Below are positions 1 through 9,982 of a DNA stretch of 64,000 nt, in pieces; the first letter of the stretch is position 1; every line of letters begins with the position of its first letter. The stretch covers positions 1,116,001-1,180,000 of the forward strand of contig NZ_BTPM01000001.1 of assembly GCF_036245475.1 (NCBI RefSeq), in the 5' to 3' direction. The notes under the pieces were generated by a model, which saw nothing but the letters and a program-made list of their open reading frames with translations, was not told where the DNA came from and did not search any database. Both the position numbers and the translations under genes were made by a program. Source of the stretch: Vibrio sp. 10N. Lineage in GTDB: Bacteria; Pseudomonadota; Gammaproteobacteria; Enterobacterales; Vibrionaceae.

Positions 1-789
1 ACAGAACATGTTGAGGTAGCCATCGTTGTTCATGTCACCCATAGACTCCGCGCCTTGTTTCCAAGGGTTCCAAAGTACTGCTGAGTTGTCTCCGCTATTG
101 CAGACTGCCAGCTTGCGATCAAATGCGTTGTCATGCAGTACGATTTCATCAGATGGGGCGGTGTAAACGCGGTCGATGGTATCGGTAAGTGTCAGCACCT
201 CTTGGCCTTCACACACTTTGCCATCAAGTAGACCGTCAATGTAGCTAGAGCCCATACCCGTGACTTCCATCTTTTCGATATCACCTAGATTGAGGTAGGT
301 GTGCAGAGCGCCTGAGAAACGCCATGAAGTGGAGTCAGTGTTGGTGATATTTAGAGACACATTTAATGAATCGCTCACTTCCACGTTTAAGACTAGCTGG
401 AATTTATGTGGCCAGATATCACGGGTAGCGTCACTGTCGGTAAGGCCAAGGCTAACAATCACGCCTTGTTCATTTTCGCGGTGCTCGATGAGCTCCCAAG
501 TACTGTTGCGCGCAAAACCGTGAGCCGGTGCTGCCGCTCGGCCGAACCAAGGCCAACAAACTGGAATACCGCCGCGTAGGGCCGCTTTGTTATCAAAGAT
601 AGCGTCTTTGCTCATCCAAATCAGATCTTCTTGGCCTTCTGGCTTAAATGAAATGACATGACCGCCGTGAAGAGAGATGGCAGCTGAAGCTTTAGGATGA
701 AGAACGCGAACCACTTTATTGTCACCAATTTGAGTGATAGTGACATAGTCAGAGAGAACGGTCAGGGTAGGTAAAACAGACAAATCCAT
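1..789 (-). CDS. yeaD: D-hexose-6-phosphate mutarotase (YeaD family), C-terminus cut off by window edge
   Basis: Reads on the minus strand from an ATG at 789 and stays open to base 1, so 263 codons are visible and the last few tens of residues are missing. The protein starts MDLSVLPTLTVLS and contains LHGGHVISFKPEG, then GGIPVCWPWFG, the hallmark of aldose-1-epimerase-like hexose-phosphate mutarotases. Near the cut end it reads WNPWKQGAESMGDMNNDGY, matching the family's WNPW region. It interconverts anomers of hexose 6-phosphates in central carbon metabolism. It lies downstream of gapA on the same strand, separated by a terminator, a common pairing in gammaproteobacteria. The identification is firm and the partial state is a window artefact. 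Confidence 0.9.
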   Translation of the reverse strand, partial: MDLSVLPTLTVLSDYVTITQIGDNKVVRVLHPKASAAISLHGGHVISFKPEGQEDLIWMSKDAIFDNKAALRGGIPVCWPWFGRAAAPAHGFARNSTWELIEHRENEQGVIVSLGLTDSDATRDIWPHKFQLVLNVEVSDSLNVSLNITNTDSTSWRFSGALHTYLNLGDIEKMEVTGMGSSYIDGLLDGKVCEGQEVLTLTDTIDRVYTAPSDEIVLHDNAFDRKLAVCNSGDNSAVLWNPWKQGAESMGDMNNDGYLNMFC

Positions 790-871
790 AGTGTAACTTC
801 CTAGGTTAAGTCTCTGGTTCCTAGGGAGAGGGGATAGCTCCCAGGTGTCGAATGGACCCAGAAACAGATAC

Positions 872-900
872 TAAAAAGGCGACCCTATGAGTCGCCTTTA
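872..900 (-). terminator. Rho-independent terminator after gapA
   Basis: Perfect 9-bp stem (875-883 with 891-899, AAAGGCGAC/GTCGCCTTT) and a 7-base loop. Read on the minus strand it is followed by a short T run. It lies 28 bases past the gapA stop. Confidence 0.8.
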
Positions 901-927
901 TTACAAATATTCAGCTAAAAGCTTACA

Positions 928-1986
<1,059 letters not shown>

Positions 1987-2002
1987 TCACTAACTTCAAT
2001 AG

Positions 2003-2031
2003 ATAATCGAAATTAATTTGTCTAAAGTCAA
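2003..2031 (-). promoter_or_regulatory. Probable sigma-70 promoter of gapA
   Basis: On the minus strand TTGACT (-35, 2026-2031) is separated by 17 bases from GATTAT (-10, 2003-2008). It lies about 80 bases upstream of the gapA start in an AT-rich stretch. The 338-base gap between gapA and msrB holds nothing else I can name; the open frame antisense to msrB that extends into it is not a gene. Confidence 0.55.
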
Positions 2032-2261
2032 AAAAAAGTGTCGCTTTTCTTAACATTCGGTATTAAATGACGTTTTTTTGAACTTAGCCCGTGACTCTGT
2101 AATGATTTGCTTGATGTATTTAACCTTGGGGACAAGGTGGGTTAACATGTTAGACACACTTGCGTTGGTAATTGACAACAATGTGCTACAACCAAGTTTA
2201 TTTCGCGTAATAAGTGTGCACTGATTAAAATGTAGACAATAAAAAAGAGGGTGTAAAGGAG

Positions 2262-2678
2262 ATGACTGGGGAAAACAAAAACAGAGCTAAGCCAGACCAA
2301 CACTGGCGTGAGACTCTTACCGAAGAGCAATATCGTGTTTGTCGTCAGCAAGGTACCGAAGCCCCATTTACCGGTAAGCTGCTCCACAATAAGGATACCG
2401 GGCTTTATCACTGTACTTGCTGTCAGGCGGCTTTGTTTCACTCTGCTAATAAGTACGACTCTGGGTGTGGGTGGCCGAGCTTTGATGCACCAGTAAGTGA
2501 GTCCGCAATTCGCTATTTAGATGATCACAGTCACGGTATGGTGCGTGTAGAGATACGTTGCAGTGCCTGTGATAGTCATTTAGGTCACGTTTTTGAGGAT
2601 GGACCACAGACTACTGGACAGCGTTTCTGTGTCAATTCAGTGTCGTTAATTTTCAACAAAACCGATCAAGACTGTTAA
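2262..2678 (+). CDS. msrB: Peptide-methionine (R)-S-oxide reductase
   Basis: 138 residues, close to E. coli MsrB. It carries two CxxC zinc pairs (CTCC and CSAC, the latter followed by DSHLGHVF) and the core [11 protein letters not shown]. The catalytic cysteine is in RFCVNSVSL near the C-terminus. The enzyme reduces the R-epimer of methionine sulfoxide in proteins in the cytoplasm. It is divergent from gapA, as in many gammaproteobacteria. The start is ATG 2262; AAAGGAG lies immediately before it, which is unusually close, and a GAGGG further upstream may be the functional ribosome site. Confidence 0.95.
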   Translation: MTGENKNRAKPDQHWRETLTEEQYRVCRQQGTEAPFTGKLLHNKDTGLYHCTCCQAALFHSANKYDSGCGWPSFDAPVSESAIRYLDDHSHGMVRVEIRCSACDSHLGHVFEDGPQTTGQRFCVNSVSLIFNKTDQDC

Positions 2679-2729
2679 ATATTAAAGTCAGTTGTACCAT
2701 TCTTTCATATTGGTTTGTTCGACCGTATC

Positions 2730-2760
2730 AGTTGGGTGCTGTACGTGCCCAACTTGTTCT
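2730..2760 (+). terminator. Weak terminator-like hairpin after msrB
   Basis: AGTTGGG (2730-2736) pairs with CCCAACT (2748-2754), followed by TGTTCTTC rather than a clean T run. It may separate msrB from the next gene. Confidence 0.4.
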
Positions 2761-2790
2761 TCATTATTCTTGCTCTATATTTGCTCTACG

Positions 2791-2819
2791 TTGACATAGC
2801 AATGTTTCTAGCTTCTAGA
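2791..2819 (+). promoter_or_regulatory. Candidate promoter of the small outer-membrane-like gene
   Basis: A perfect TTGACA at 2791-2796 lies 17 bases from TCTAGA at 2814-2819. The -10 match is only moderate. It is about 70 bases upstream of the next start codon. Confidence 0.35.
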
Positions 2820-2886
2820 ATGCGGCCAACATTACATTCACAAGCTCTTTACCAGAACTAAGAGCAGCAAACATAAGATTACGAGT

Positions 2887-3462
2887 ATGAAAAACACAGC
2901 ATGTATTGTAGCGACCGTTGCAATGCTTATCCTTAGCCCCTCTTTTGCTTCTGCTAATACTACCGCGGGTGGTGAAGAGCAATGGCAAATCGTTGAAGAA
3001 GATCAAGCGCCAGCTACAACGTCTACGACGACGTCAACATCAAAGCAATCAGCACCGAAGCAAACGGCGTCTGCTCAGAAGTCAAAATCAAGTGCTAAAT
3101 CGTCCTCTCGTCGTGGTGGCAGCTCTGGCTTTAAGCTAGGTATGGGATTTGACCAAGGATTGAGTATCGTAGGTCAGATTAATAACACGGTTAATTTTGC
3201 TGTAGGCAACGATGGCATCGCAGCAGACTATATCTTTAACCGTGGCAGTTTCGGTGGTGACGTACCATTCAATTGGTATGCCGGTGTCGGTGGTCAGATC
3301 AAGCGTTCAGATAAATTTGGTCCTCGTATCGCACTCGGTGTGGAACTTCCGTTCGCCAGAAACTGGGACGGCTACGCACAGCTCACACCAAACCTAATGT
3401 TTGATAACAGCGATCTTAAGTTAGGCATTGGCGCGGGTATTGGCGTTCGTTATAGCTTCTAA
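2887..3462 (+). CDS. Predicted small outer-membrane beta-barrel protein with Thr/Ser/Lys/Gln-rich linker
   Basis: 191 residues. Residues 1-23 form a signal peptide ending FASA. A low-complexity stretch of Thr, Ser, Gln, Pro and Lys follows (about residues 40-80). The last 110 residues alternate hydrophobic and polar residues with many glycines and end in YSF, a terminal aromatic typical of outer-membrane barrels. The barrel part is small, with perhaps six to eight strands. I do not recognise a named family, and the function is unknown. It stands alone between msrB and the T6SS block, with a probable terminator at 3470-3503. The envelope location is inferred from the signal peptide and C-terminal aromatic. 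Confidence 0.7.
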   Translation: MKNTACIVATVAMLILSPSFASANTTAGGEEQWQIVEEDQAPATTSTTTSTSKQSAPKQTASAQKSKSSAKSSSRRGGSSGFKLGMGFDQGLSIVGQINNTVNFAVGNDGIAADYIFNRGSFGGDVPFNWYAGVGGQIKRSDKFGPRIALGVELPFARNWDGYAQLTPNLMFDNSDLKLGIGAGIGVRYSF

Positions 3463-3469
3463 GTTTGAC

Positions 3470-3503
3470 TGCCACCTTTATGAGCGTGCTTTAAAAGGTG
3501 GCA
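3470..3503. terminator. Terminator hairpin between the barrel gene and the lipoprotein gene
   Basis: A 10-bp stem (TGCCACCTTT at 3470-3479, AAAGGTGGCA at 3494-3503) sits between convergent genes and could serve both. Neither side has a long T run. Confidence 0.5.
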
Positions 3504-3536
3504 TTCCCTCATTCGTCTGGTCGATTAAGAACCCCA

Positions 3537-4262
3537 TCAATCGATAGCGGAATTGGAAAGCTTGTCTATCTCATTAACGATGGCCTCCCAGGTTTTTTGA
3601 CCAACAACACCATCTTGGTAGAGCTCATGTGTTTGCTGGAATTCCTTTACAGCTTGTCGTGTTTGCCAACCGAAACTGCCATCTGGGGTGAGTTTCTTTT
3701 CAGAGTTTAGAACTAAGTTGAGTATTCGTTGAAGTTCGGCAACATCGGCACCTTTGCTTTCTTTGAAGAGTGAGCGAGATAGTTTGGCTGACGGGATAGG
3801 GAAGTAGCCACTCTGGTAGAACACCCACATGTCGTTTGGCAAAGCCGTCATCTCAGAGCTTTTTTCCCATATTAGTAATCCCCCCTCTACTTTCCGAGCC
3901 ACAAACCCGGTTCCGTAATATGAATCCTTATCGCTACAAGTAACGGCATAAGTACGTTCGAGAACTCTCTCATATTGGTTTTGGTAACTACGCGTAAAGA
4001 GTTGCTTGCTTTGCTGATCAAACTGAATGTTGAGCGTCGCATCATCAATTTGCGAACTGTAAATCGAGGTAAGCGCTTCGTTGGTTTGTCTGTAGTCACT
4101 GACGAGTCCGGCTTGGCTGCCATAGAGTACAAGTTCAGGTAGCTGAGCTTCATAAGCGTCTTGCGTGAGACATCGGTCGGTATAGGTCAGTGTGTTAGAG
4201 TCGCTGGCACAGCCAACAACAGTTAAGGCTGTCAGGGTAAGAAAGAGCGGTGACAGTTTCAT
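3537..4262 (-). CDS. T6SS-linked lipoprotein with C-terminal peptidoglycan-binding domain
   Basis: 241 residues from ATG 4262. This start was chosen over longer frames because it gives the lipoprotein signal MKLSPLFLTLTALTVVGCAS with lipobox VVGC, and AAGGA lies 9 bases upstream. The middle has no recognised domain. The last 70 residues match the PG_binding_1 pattern: LQRILNL, then TPDGSFGWQTRQAVKEFQ, then DGVVGQKTW. It is probably anchored in the outer or inner membrane and grips the cell wall. It follows ppkA by 67 bases on the same strand, so the two are probably one operon. I infer an accessory envelope or signal-input role in T6SS; this is unproven. A name such as tagX would be a guess. 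Confidence 0.75.
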   Translation of the reverse strand: MKLSPLFLTLTALTVVGCASDSNTLTYTDRCLTQDAYEAQLPELVLYGSQAGLVSDYRQTNEALTSIYSSQIDDATLNIQFDQQSKQLFTRSYQNQYERVLERTYAVTCSDKDSYYGTGFVARKVEGGLLIWEKSSEMTALPNDMWVFYQSGYFPIPSAKLSRSLFKESKGADVAELQRILNLVLNSEKKLTPDGSFGWQTRQAVKEFQQTHELYQDGVVGQKTWEAIVNEIDKLSNSAID

Positions 4263-4329
4263 GAAGATCATTCCTTGTGGTTCATAGGTATTTGTTAGTG
4301 CTCGCTGTGTGGCAATCGAATCCTTACTG

Positions 4330-6381
4330 TCAGTAAACATTGACTCTTGATTGCTGCACGTTAGTGAGTAATGTTTGGGCTTTTTGCATCGTCTTTGCCG
4401 CTTCTCTGGTCAGGCGTTTCTTAATCAGTAACTCAGAAAATGCGAGATATTGATTGGCCATGTTTTGTTTGAGATCGATGAGATGTGAGAAATTATCAGG
4501 GACTTTTTCGGCGAATCGTTCAACGTCACTGGCCAAAGCGTCAAGCTGTGAAACGAGTGTCAGCTCAGCTAGACGCTTGTGGAAAGTCTCTAATTGAGGG
4601 CGATAAACCAAATATGCCGAGTGATGAGGAAATAAGGGCTGCTCTCCCTTCGATACGTTTGATTTGTAGTCCGACAAATCTAGGATGGCTTGTTTTAATG
4701 CTAATGCGCCAGCAAGTGAGGACTGCTGCTGCTCGCTATGATTAAAAAACGTTTCACCGGCTGGGATCAGATCTGCCAAAGACTCCGCATTACGTTCTAA
4801 CAGTGCTTTATCCAGTTGTTGCTCGAAGGTTTGTTGGGCCAATAACGAAGGTGCAAATACGTAATCATGGCGCAGCGTCTTTAAGTCATCGAGAAGTTGA
4901 TAGATGTTGGTAGTACCTTGCGATTGGAACTCACCTTGTTCAAGCGCTTGGTTAAGTTTGTTTTTCAGGCTTTCTAATGTACGCAGCAGACTTTGATTGA
5001 TGGAGTTAGTAAGCTTATTAAGCATGTGCGAATCAGGATAAAACTGCTTGGCTTCGGTTAGGATATCTTCGATAGCGTAATAATTCGGGTATCGAGACTC
5101 ACGGCTACGAAGTTGCTGTTCAACGAGTCTTTCGTAGTGTTCAACGACCGTCGCCTGATTTTGACGCAGCCATGCTTGTTTTGGCATTGTGAATGCTTCG
5201 CTCATTGTCGAGTAGGATGCAAAAAAGGCATCTGTAGGCATATCAAAGACATTAACGAGCGATGTTAAATGGCCTGCTTGCTGATTGACTTTAGCTTGTA
5301 GTGCACCAACGGTTTTTTGCTGAACTGAGTAGACGTATCCCCCACCAACCAAAACAGCAGCCATAACCAATATAGCTAATGATTTAGGTAGGCGTCGTTT
5401 GGTAAGCTCGGAGTGCAACGCATCAAGTGAACGTTCACGGTCGTTCTTAGTGTATTCGAGACCAGAACGAAGAGCTCGCCATTTGAGACGTGATATATGT
5501 TTGGGCCTGGAAATGATCCATTGTTCACGATTCGCTTGTTCGATGGTTTTTCGGCCAAAGGGATGGCGACTCGATAGTAATTCATAGGCGATACAGCAAA
5601 ATGCAAAAACATCATCATCAGAGCACGGGGTTTGCCCTTTAAGTAATTCGGGAGTCGCGTATATAGGGGTATAGCCGCTAACATCAGAAGGTACTGAATC
5701 GTTAGTGCATGAGGGGTGAACGGGATTGGAAACTGTGTGAGATACCCCAAAATCAAAGATCTTTATACTTCCATCACGGCTAAGCATTATGTTGCCTGGT
5801 TTCAGGTCGGCGTGGATCACGCCATGTTTATGGGCATAGATCAGTGCAGACAGAATTTGGCTGAGAATTGCCATAGCCTGCTGATAAGGAAGTCCATTCG
5901 GTCGATGGCTTTTGATCACATTGTCTAGTGTTTGACCATCTAACCATTCCATTACTAAATAACACAACTCCTCGTCAAACCCATAATCAAAGACCCGAAT
6001 GATGTTGTCGTGGCTAAGGCGTTGGGTCTTTCGAGCTTCTCGAATGAGCAATGATGTCGCATCAGCATATTCGTGAAGTGAGGGCTGCAACAATTTTATC
6101 GCCACATATGGGTCGTTTTCTCCCATTTCCTCTAGCACCAAGTCTTTTGCTCGGTATACATCACACATTCCGCCATGCCCAATTAAATCAAGCAGTTCAT
6201 AACGCCCATTTATGACTCTTCCTACTAATTGACTCGTACTCGTGTGTACGGGAGGGGAAGTGTCATGAGTGTTAGTACTGCATTGTATCTGGGTTGATTC
6301 ATCGCTGTTATCTTTACTGATATTGTTAGCCTCTTCATTTGAGCCAACGCTACTGGTTGCTTTTGTCTCTTCTTTTTCCAT
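4330..6381 (-). CDS. ppkA: T6SS serine/threonine protein kinase PpkA
   Basis: 683 residues. The Hanks-type kinase domain spans about 60-320: glycine loop GHGGMCDVY, ATP-binding lysine in VAIK (96), catalytic loop HADLKPGN (Asp192) and DFG (210-212). The usual HRD is HAD here, which is common in PpkA-like kinases. One membrane helix lies at about 334-352. The remaining 330 residues are helix-rich and predicted periplasmic. In characterised systems PpkA senses envelope stress and phosphorylates the FHA protein to switch on T6SS assembly, and PppA reverses this. Here the kinase is divergent from fha and the rest of the cluster and is co-directional with the downstream lipoprotein. The first 55 residues are acidic and Ser/Thr-rich. 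Confidence 0.92.
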   Translation of the reverse strand: MEKEETKATSSVGSNEEANNISKDNSDESTQIQCSTNTHDTSPPVHTSTSQLVGRVINGRYELLDLIGHGGMCDVYRAKDLVLEEMGENDPYVAIKLLQPSLHEYADATSLLIREARKTQRLSHDNIIRVFDYGFDEELCYLVMEWLDGQTLDNVIKSHRPNGLPYQQAMAILSQILSALIYAHKHGVIHADLKPGNIMLSRDGSIKIFDFGVSHTVSNPVHPSCTNDSVPSDVSGYTPIYATPELLKGQTPCSDDDVFAFCCIAYELLSSRHPFGRKTIEQANREQWIISRPKHISRLKWRALRSGLEYTKNDRERSLDALHSELTKRRLPKSLAILVMAAVLVGGGYVYSVQQKTVGALQAKVNQQAGHLTSLVNVFDMPTDAFFASYSTMSEAFTMPKQAWLRQNQATVVEHYERLVEQQLRSRESRYPNYYAIEDILTEAKQFYPDSHMLNKLTNSINQSLLRTLESLKNKLNQALEQGEFQSQGTTNIYQLLDDLKTLRHDYVFAPSLLAQQTFEQQLDKALLERNAESLADLIPAGETFFNHSEQQQSSLAGALALKQAILDLSDYKSNVSKGEQPLFPHHSAYLVYRPQLETFHKRLAELTLVSQLDALASDVERFAEKVPDNFSHLIDLKQNMANQYLAFSELLIKKRLTREAAKTMQKAQTLLTNVQQSRVNVY

Positions 6382-6869
6382 GCCTCACATCCAACTTAAT
6401 TAGCCACTTATTAGTCAATGGCAAAAATCCTCGATGCTGTCCTAGACTCGATAGTGAGTTGTGGACGCAATAATGCGATTTACTTCGCATAATTTATTAT
6501 CAGCAATAATGAATATTTAGACGTTTTATCCGTGGCGCTTAAATGTCTAAATTGTTATTTATGGCTCTATTTGGCGTGCTATTTATAATGGTAAATATTA
6601 ATGATTGATTTAAGTCGTCTAGCTTCAATTTTTAAGTTCTACAACTTTTAGGTTCTACTCGTAATTTGAACTTGGAATTATTATTTAAAGGAAATGCTAG
6701 CAGCATGAAAGAGGTTATTCAATTGTTGATTGGCAAAGATTCTTGATGTAATAATGTCGCCGCTGCTGATTATCTAAGGGGCTTTTCGAGATAAATATTA
6801 TTTAGTATTGCATTAATTACTTCATGCTAATGCTTTCTAGCAGTGTACTATCAGAATGGGAAAATAATA
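6382..6869 (+). promoter_or_regulatory. 488-base AT-rich divergent control region between ppkA and the T6SS core operon
   Basis: This gap must hold the promoters for both ppkA (minus) and the fha-to-tssH operon (plus). A possible plus promoter is TTGATT at 6726-6731, 17 bases from TAATAA at 6749-6754. I see no convincing sigma-54 GG-N10-GC element. AAAGGA followed by short frames (ATG at 6694 with 4 codons and ATG at 6704 with 13 codons) could be a leader peptide, but nothing proves translation. Confidence 0.4.
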
Positions 6870-8153
6870 ATGATATTAAGGTTGTCGGTGACGAGTTATC
6901 ATCGCTTCACGTCAAATGTGGTAGAAAGTGAAACTCTCAATGCTCTAGATGGAAAGCTGGAATTAACATTGGGACGAAGTGAAAATTGTGATTGGGTGTT
7001 GAGCGATCCAGAAAAGATTATTTCCTCTTATCATGCCCGAATAGAACTCGTTAATAATAGTGCGTATATCTATGATATGTCGACCAATGGTGTTTTTCTC
7101 AATCGCTCCGTTGAGCCAATAAAAAAAGGCCTTCCACAGCTCATTACCCATGGTGATGTGATTGCGATTGGTGACTACGAAATAGAAGCCGCTATTTCAC
7201 AGCATCAAAGTGCCAGTGCTACTGACCATTTGAGGAATGATCAGGCGATTCAGCCTATCCCGTTCAATGAAGCATTTATACCAGCGGCGGATAGCAACTT
7301 GTTGGCTAAAAATGAGCCTTTTTGCCATGAAAGAGCTCACTACGTTCATGACCAACCGAAGCCGCAAGAGCTTGAGTGCGCAGATACGATGAGCTTAAAT
7401 TCAGTACTCAATTCAGCTCCGGACGACGCGTTCAGTTTTCCAGATTTTGAGCCTTCGATAGATAACAGCTCTGTAGCGTCGGAATCTATGACTTTATTAT
7501 CGCCCATAACGCAAAGGCGTGCTGAGTCTATCTCGTCACCCGAAAACCATACATTAGAAAGCACGCAAGCTGCGTTTTTTAAAGGACTAGGCATAGATCC
7601 AAGTGTCGTTTCAAGTGATAACCCTGAGCGTTGGTGGTTTCAACTTGGTGTGGTGACTAGGGACTCTGTTGAGGGCATTATGTCGACTTTGCATAATCGT
7701 TCTGTTTTCAAACAAAGCACTAGGATCAACCAAACAACCTTTCGTAGAGTAGAAAACAACCCACTCAAATTCTCTTCAGACTTTGAAGATGCAATGCATA
7801 ACTTACTGCTTCGAAGAACGACCGGTTTTCTACCACCTGAAAAAGCGATTAAAGCCGCCTTTCGCGATCTTGAACGTCACGAAGAGGCGCTCCATGCCGG
7901 AGTAACCGGAGCAATCTCAGCATTGATGAAATTGCTCGATCCTAAGCAGCTCGAAGCCAATACTAAGCTGAGTTCGTCGTCATCGAGTGTTAATCGCTGG
8001 CCGTTGTTTTCAGGCAACAAACAATGGTTGTATTACAAAAAAACATACTTGCAAATAACGCAGGATATAGAAAATCAAACTAATGCTTTCTACATGGAAG
8101 ACTTTGCTAAGTTCTATGAGCAATATCTTAAAAGCTCGGAGTTAAAGGAATAA
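6870..8153 (+). CDS. tagH: T6SS FHA-domain protein (TagH/Fha)
   Basis: 427 residues from ATG 6870; a GTG 27 bases upstream is in frame but less likely. The N-terminal 100 residues are a forkhead-associated domain with GRSENCDW, SSYHARIE and DMSTNGVFLNRS, the phosphothreonine-binding pattern. An acidic, serine-rich linker follows. A C-terminal helical domain of about 180 residues begins at FFKGLGIDPS, as in TagH/ImpI proteins. FHA proteins are phosphorylated by PpkA and promote assembly of the TssM-containing membrane complex. This is the first gene of the long plus-strand run; tssJ begins 2 bases after its stop. Confidence 0.9.
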   Translation: MILRLSVTSYHRFTSNVVESETLNALDGKLELTLGRSENCDWVLSDPEKIISSYHARIELVNNSAYIYDMSTNGVFLNRSVEPIKKGLPQLITHGDVIAIGDYEIEAAISQHQSASATDHLRNDQAIQPIPFNEAFIPAADSNLLAKNEPFCHERAHYVHDQPKPQELECADTMSLNSVLNSAPDDAFSFPDFEPSIDNSSVASESMTLLSPITQRRAESISSPENHTLESTQAAFFKGLGIDPSVVSSDNPERWWFQLGVVTRDSVEGIMSTLHNRSVFKQSTRINQTTFRRVENNPLKFSSDFEDAMHNLLLRRTTGFLPPEKAIKAAFRDLERHEEALHAGVTGAISALMKLLDPKQLEANTKLSSSSSSVNRWPLFSGNKQWLYYKKTYLQITQDIENQTNAFYMEDFAKFYEQYLKSSELKE

Positions 8154-8155
8154 AA

Positions 8156-8617
8156 ATGAATAAGCTAGTAAGTTTTGTAATCTGTATTTTAACTTTGAAC
8201 TTTATATCCGCTTGCTCTGTCGCTAATTATGTGGTCGATCCATATACTACATTGGACTTTAAAGTATCTGAAAATGTGAACCCTAATATTAATGGCCGAG
8301 CGTCCCCTGTTGTTGTGCGGGTATTTGAGCTTTCTTCTAGGACTCTGTTTGAAAGCCAAGATTTCTTTACATTATTTGATGATGCTAGCGGTGTTCTAGG
8401 TCCGGAGTTAATCTTAAAATCTGAGTTTGAGTTTGAACCTGGGCAAGAATATAAACATTCGATTTCTCTAAGACCAGGTGTGAGATATGCCGGAATATTG
8501 GTGGCTTATCAAGATATCGATAATGCGAGTTGGAGAGAGATTGTAGAGATATCCCCGACTAGCTATTCCACTGTGACCGTAAATGTCGGTGATTTATCAG
8601 TATTTATTAGCAACTAA
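8156..8617 (+). CDS. tssJ: T6SS outer-membrane lipoprotein TssJ
   Basis: 153 residues with a lipoprotein signal peptide ending ISAC. The mature part is a beta-sandwich with the TssJ pattern PVVVRVFELSS and FFTLFDD. TssJ sits in the inner leaflet of the outer membrane and binds the periplasmic end of TssM. It lies 2 bases after tagH and 19 bases before tssK, consistent with translational coupling. Confidence 0.92.
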   Translation: MNKLVSFVICILTLNFISACSVANYVVDPYTTLDFKVSENVNPNINGRASPVVVRVFELSSRTLFESQDFFTLFDDASGVLGPELILKSEFEFEPGQEYKHSISLRPGVRYAGILVAYQDIDNASWREIVEISPTSYSTVTVNVGDLSVFISN

Positions 8618-8636
8618 ACATTGACTAGGTTTCAGT

Positions 8637-9962
8637 ATGAGTGAATTTTGCCGCGTCGCATGGAACGAAGGTATGTTTCTGCGTCCTCAACATTTTCAAC
8701 AGCAAGAGAGAAGCATTTATTCTCGCCTTTATCAAAGTCTGGCAGTTGTGAACCCTTACTTTTGGGGGGTCTATGATTTGGATATCGACTATTCATTGTT
8801 GTCCAATGGCCAGTTTGCTTTGACCCGCTTTCATGGCTACTTACCAACTGGTGCGGGCGTCCTGTCGCCAGAGCGTGACTCATTGCCTAAACCTAAGTCT
8901 TTAACGAGTGAGGTACGCGATGAAGTAATCTATTTAGCGGTACCGTCTGCCACTGCGTCAGGGCAGAACTTAGCAGAGCGCGAAACAGCACGATGTCGAT
9001 ATTATGTTGATGAGGTGAGCGTTAACGATACCAGCTTGAATGAGGATACGAATGAAATCATTCAGATAGCAAGACTGAATGCTGAGCTTAAGTTAGAGTC
9101 TGAGCCGTTGGCAGGTTTTGATACTATTGCCATTGCACGAATACACTCTGTATCGGAAGAAGGAGCAGTTGTACTCGATAAACGCTATATCCCACCGTTG
9201 CTCAACTGTTCTGCTCATCAAGAAGTCATGCGCTCGCTTAACGACTTACATGGAACGTTAAAGCAGCGAGCTGACTCTTTGGCTGGTCGTATTGGTTCGA
9301 GTCAAAGTAGTGCCAGTTCTATCGTTGATTTTCTCATGTTACAGGTGCTTAACCGCTTTGATGGTGTGCTGTCACACGTGCTTTCGACCAAACAGATTCA
9401 TCCAGAATCTTTGTATACCCAGTGCGCTGCGCTAGCGGGTGAGCTAGCGACCTTTTCCAATCAAAGTAAGCGCACGCCGACACTTCCATCTTATCAGCAC
9501 GACAATCTCAGCCAAACGCTTGGTGAGCTCTTTACGACGTTGAGCCAAAGTATGGGCACTGTCCTTGAACAAACCGCGCATCAATTACCACTTGAGAGTT
9601 CGCACTATGGCATCAGATTCAGTCGACTAGAAGATAAGCAGTTGCTTGAGCAAGCTGAGTTCGTTATTGCGGTGAGAGCAGACGTCACTACCGAAGAGCT
9701 TCGCGCTCGATTCCCAAATCAAGTCAAAGTGGGACCGGTTGAGCACATTCGTGATCTTATTAATAACCAGCTTTCAGGTGTGCCCGTGGCTTCATTGCCA
9801 GCCGCGCCAAGGCAAGTTCCATATCATGCAGGCTATCACTACTTCAAGTTAGACAAGACGAGCCAGTATTGGGCTCGACTTAAAACAAGCGGCGGTATTG
9901 CCATTCATCTTTCAGGTTTGTATCCAGAGCTGGACATGCAGCTGTGGGCCATTCGTCAATAG
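8637..9962 (+). CDS. tssK: T6SS baseplate protein TssK
   Basis: 441 residues, the usual length. The N-terminus carries the family signature WNEGMFLRPQHFQQQER. The C-terminal part contains YHYFKLDKTSQYWARL and an IHLSGLYPELDMQLWAIRQ ending, typical of TssK. TssK trimers join the baseplate (TssEFG) to the TssJLM membrane complex in the cytoplasm. It lies within the operon between tssJ and tssL. Confidence 0.95.
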   Translation: MSEFCRVAWNEGMFLRPQHFQQQERSIYSRLYQSLAVVNPYFWGVYDLDIDYSLLSNGQFALTRFHGYLPTGAGVLSPERDSLPKPKSLTSEVRDEVIYLAVPSATASGQNLAERETARCRYYVDEVSVNDTSLNEDTNEIIQIARLNAELKLESEPLAGFDTIAIARIHSVSEEGAVVLDKRYIPPLLNCSAHQEVMRSLNDLHGTLKQRADSLAGRIGSSQSSASSIVDFLMLQVLNRFDGVLSHVLSTKQIHPESLYTQCAALAGELATFSNQSKRTPTLPSYQHDNLSQTLGELFTTLSQSMGTVLEQTAHQLPLESSHYGIRFSRLEDKQLLEQAEFVIAVRADVTTEELRARFPNQVKVGPVEHIRDLINNQLSGVPVASLPAAPRQVPYHAGYHYFKLDKTSQYWARLKTSGGIAIHLSGLYPELDMQLWAIRQ

Positions 9963-9982
9963 TGTGAGCCAGGATAACTAGT

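Noticed and set aside
2142..2441. 99-residue frame antisense to msrB and its upstream region
   Set aside because: It covers the msrB coding start, has no ribosome site or recognisable domain, and is explained as a shadow of msrB.
4485..5928. Several plus-strand frames antisense to ppkA
   Set aside because: Short, without ribosome sites or domains, and fully inside a confident kinase gene.
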